Source: QQVM01 sp964544885 (GTDB taxonomy: Bacteria > Bacteroidota > Bacteroidia > AKYH767-A > 2013-40CM-41-45). Taken from it: 64,000 bases of DNA. Position numbers and translations under genes: made by a program. Below are positions 62,180 to 64,000 of the stretch, in pieces. Position 1 is the first letter of the stretch. Every line of letters starts with the position of its first letter. The notes beneath the pieces are model-generated. The model saw only the letters and a list, made by a program, of their open reading frames with translations. It did no database searches and was not told the DNA's origin. The stretch lies in NCBI GenBank assembly GCA_964544885.1, contig CAZJDX010000004.1:112312-176311 (forward strand), read 5' to 3'.

Positions 62180-63091
62180 ATGGAATACAAGGATTATTAT
62201 AAGATACTTGGTCTGAATAAGAATGCCGGTCCGGACCAGATACGGAAAGCTTTTCGCGAACTCGCCAAAAAATATCATCCTGATAAAAATCCGGGAAATA
62301 AAAGCGCGGAAGAAAAATTCAAGCAAATCAATGAAGCCTATGAAGTGTTGAAAGATCCGGAGAAGAAGAAACGCTACGATGAACTGGGAGAAAGCTGGCA
62401 AAGTTATTCTGCCAACGGGGGAAGGGCTTCAGATTTTGACTGGAACAGGTGGACGGGTGGTCAGGGTGATTTCAGAGGCGGCGGAGAATTTTCCGATTTC
62501 TTTGAATCCCTTTTTGGTGGCGGTTTCAGACAGGGCCGCACTTCCCGTAGTCGTGCGGTAAAAGGTGAGGATTTGAGAGCGGTTCTTGAACTGGAGTTGA
62601 ATGAGGTACTGGAAGGCGCGGAGAAACTGGTTCAGTTAGGTGGACAGACCATCAAATTAAAGATCAGGCCGGGATGTTATGATGATCAGGTTCTCCGCAT
62701 GAAAGGAAAGGGCTCAGCGGGATATAATGGCGGTGAGCCTGGCGATTTGTTGATGACGATTAAGATCAAGCCGCATCCTCTTTTCAAGATCAAAGGAACG
62801 GATCTTTATACCGACCTGTATGTTGACGTATTCACAGCTGTTTTAGGGGGGAAAGTTACATTGAATACTCCGGATAAGCCTGTTTCGATTACTATCCCTC
62901 CTGGTACCGACAGCGGAAAAACCCTCCGGCTCAAAGGAGCGGGATTACCTCAGTACGATGCCCCTGCATCCCGGGGAGAGCTTTACGCAAGGGTATTGAT
63001 ACGCGTACCTAAATCTCTCAGCAAGGAGGAAAAGGAACTTTACCGTCAGTTGCAAAGTTTGAGAAGTTCTGAAAATGTCAGCAGGAGCTGA
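62180..63091 (+). CDS. cbpA: DnaJ-class co-chaperone CbpA-like
   Basis: A 303-residue co-chaperone of DnaK, cytosolic. J-domain (1-68) with YHPDKNPGNKSAEEKFKQIN, so the HPD motif is intact. A Gly/Phe-rich linker (WTGGQGDFRGGGEF, SLFGGGFRQ) follows, then two C-terminal substrate domains (GEDLRAVLELELNEVLEGAE; GSAGYNGGEPGDLLMTIKIK; PHPLFKIKGTDLYTDLYVDV). No zinc-finger CxxCxGxG repeats, which makes it CbpA type (class II) rather than DnaJ. A GTG codon just before the ATG at 62180 is in frame. Likely co-transcribed with the usp gene. Confidence 0.93.
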   Translation: MEYKDYYKILGLNKNAGPDQIRKAFRELAKKYHPDKNPGNKSAEEKFKQINEAYEVLKDPEKKKRYDELGESWQSYSANGGRASDFDWNRWTGGQGDFRGGGEFSDFFESLFGGGFRQGRTSRSRAVKGEDLRAVLELELNEVLEGAEKLVQLGGQTIKLKIRPGCYDDQVLRMKGKGSAGYNGGEPGDLLMTIKIKPHPLFKIKGTDLYTDLYVDVFTAVLGGKVTLNTPDKPVSITIPPGTDSGKTLRLKGAGLPQYDAPASRGELYARVLIRVPKSLSKEEKELYRQLQSLRSSENVSRS

Positions 63092-63135
63092 TTTTTATCA
63101 GATTTTTCCAGTTCTGGTTATAAATTTCTTTTAAA

Positions 63136-63533
63136 TTTATAGGATTAGTCATTTATTTCCAGAACGCAGATAGGTTGCGCAGTGGATGTTTTACTTTGAA
63201 CAAAAATAAGCGAAAGTGCCAGGATTGAGACTGATGGATTCTCCTCTTACAAACCCTTATCAAAGGAGTATGATCTTTCGCAATATTTGTCAGAAAATGG
63301 AAGTAGCTTCCCGGAAATTCATCTCGTCATAATGAACTTCAAATTCTGGCTGTGTGGAATTCATCACAAGTGTCAGTATAGATACTTACAAAAAATATTT
63401 AGATGAATTTATTTTTCTATTTAATCGAAGAAATTCAGAAGCGGGAATTTTTAACACCTTTCTTAAACGCTTCGTGGCTGAATCTCCATGAACACTGACG
63501 CGGATTTACGAGCTAAATGGCTAATCCTATAAA
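63136..63533. mobile_element. Second MITE-like element of the same family (392 bp)
   Basis: Left terminal repeat ATAGGATTAGTCATTTA (63139-63155) is identical over 17 bases to the left end of the element at 45321. The right end (63514-63530) is its reverse complement with one mismatch, and the match extends 3 bases outward on both sides. The next 25-30 bases inside each end also resemble the first element; the interior does not. No convincing target duplication was seen here. No transposase is encoded. Confidence 0.8.
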
Positions 63534-63589
63534 ATAAATATAACTCAATTTGGTTAATGCGACCATAAGTGAATACGGATTTAATGTAT

Positions 63590-63990
63590 TTCTACCTGCG
63601 TGACAGCAAGCATGAATACACGAATGACTCGTATTATGGGTAGTGAAGTGTCTGTTTCAATCCACAATAATTCTCGTTTGAAGTCATCAAAAATATTCAG
63701 AAGGTGAACTTTTTTACCATCCTAAAGGCTGTTGCTCATTAAGTCAATACTCCAATCTGATTGATATTATCGGGTTGAAACAATGAATGCTTGACTTGTG
63801 CAGGTAGGCGTATTTTCGTTCGACGACTGATATTTAATCCCTCTAGCATGTACAGAATATAAACCCGTTTGTAATTCCAAATAAACTTCATTCGGCGAAT
63901 AGGGGAGTAGCTCTACCAAAATCCGATGGGAGGATGCTTTCAATAATCCCAATTAATTCATTAGCAATATACAAAAATACACCAAAGGCA
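63590..63990 (-). pseudogene. Decayed IS3-family transposase (orfB) fragment
   Basis: Minus-strand reading, combining frames, gives HPPIGFW, then WNYKRVYILYMLEGLNISRR then TKIRLPAQVKHSLFQPDNIN, then SIDLMSNSL-stop-DGKKVH and LLNIFDDFKRELLWIETD then TSLPIIRVI. This is the HTH_21/rve integrase core of IS3-group transposases, with the first catalytic Asp in SIDLM. A TAG replaces the usual Trp in SLWDGK, one base is missing in the usual NQIWSID (around 63754), and other frameshifts lie upstream. The C-terminal part with the last catalytic residues is absent. Confidence 0.8.
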
Positions 63991-64000
63991 GATAAGTAGT

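Larger units (their letters stand above)
63092..64000. other. Gene-free 0.9-kb right edge with mobile-element remains
   Basis: No intact gene follows cbpA. The stretch holds a 392-bp TIR-flanked element (63136-63533) and a decayed IS3-family transposase (about 63590-63990), and continues past the window. Confidence 0.75.

Overview
The window is chromosomal DNA from a member of the Bacteroidota, probably a free-living aerobic one. Evidence: promoters of the Bacteroidota form TTG-N18..21-TAnnTTTG; at least five secreted proteins with type IX secretion (T9SS) C-terminal sorting domains; a TonB-dependent receptor with an N-terminal carboxypeptidase-regulatory-like domain; a one-component propeller sensor kinase; and tyrosine breakdown by 4-hydroxyphenylpyruvate dioxygenase. 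I cannot name a genus.

Layout. 0-12 kb (minus strand): hppD, yidC, a 2194-residue T9SS surface protein and pyrG. The surface gene sits between pyrG and yidC, which are usually neighbours in this phylum, and has its own promoter and terminator. 12-31.6 kb is mostly conserved core: PAP2 phosphatase, TonB receptor, EVE protein, holA, AMP nucleosidase, a stand-alone HSDR_N-type protein, a T9SS subtilase, a DUF5606-like protein, an M3 peptidase, a large orphan hybrid kinase, murB, a small outer-membrane barrel, gmhA and comM.

31.6-47.5 kb is visibly more AT-rich and looks accessory. A TPR-type LytS-like kinase with a LytTR regulator lies on the left. Then come an orphan LuxR-type HTH, two paralogous lipoproteins, three secreted repeat proteins, a CotH/lamin-tail/beta-helix T9SS protein and a beta-propeller T9SS protein. 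Decayed pieces of genes (a LuxR regulator tail, a possible VOC/glyoxalase tail) lie between them. A 293-bp non-autonomous element with terminal inverted repeats sits between the last two genes; removing it and one target duplication restores an ATGA stop/start overlap. A second member of the same element family lies at 63.1-63.5 kb beside a decayed IS3-family transposase. A propeller sensor kinase with a NarL-type regulator (47.5-51.3 kb) closes the region.

51.6-63.1 kb is an envelope and stress cluster: a small secreted helical protein, a baeRF family 3-like protein, two tandem-Usp stress proteins, a TerB-like protein, a class-C beta-lactamase fold protein that has lost its catalytic motifs, a LiaF-like protein, an MlaEFD-type lipid transporter, a YtxH/holin-like operon and a CbpA-type DnaJ. 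Two FNR-type palindromes and a 10-bp perfect inverted repeat across a usp promoter suggest shared stress or oxygen control; that is inference. No tRNA, rRNA or CRISPR array was seen.
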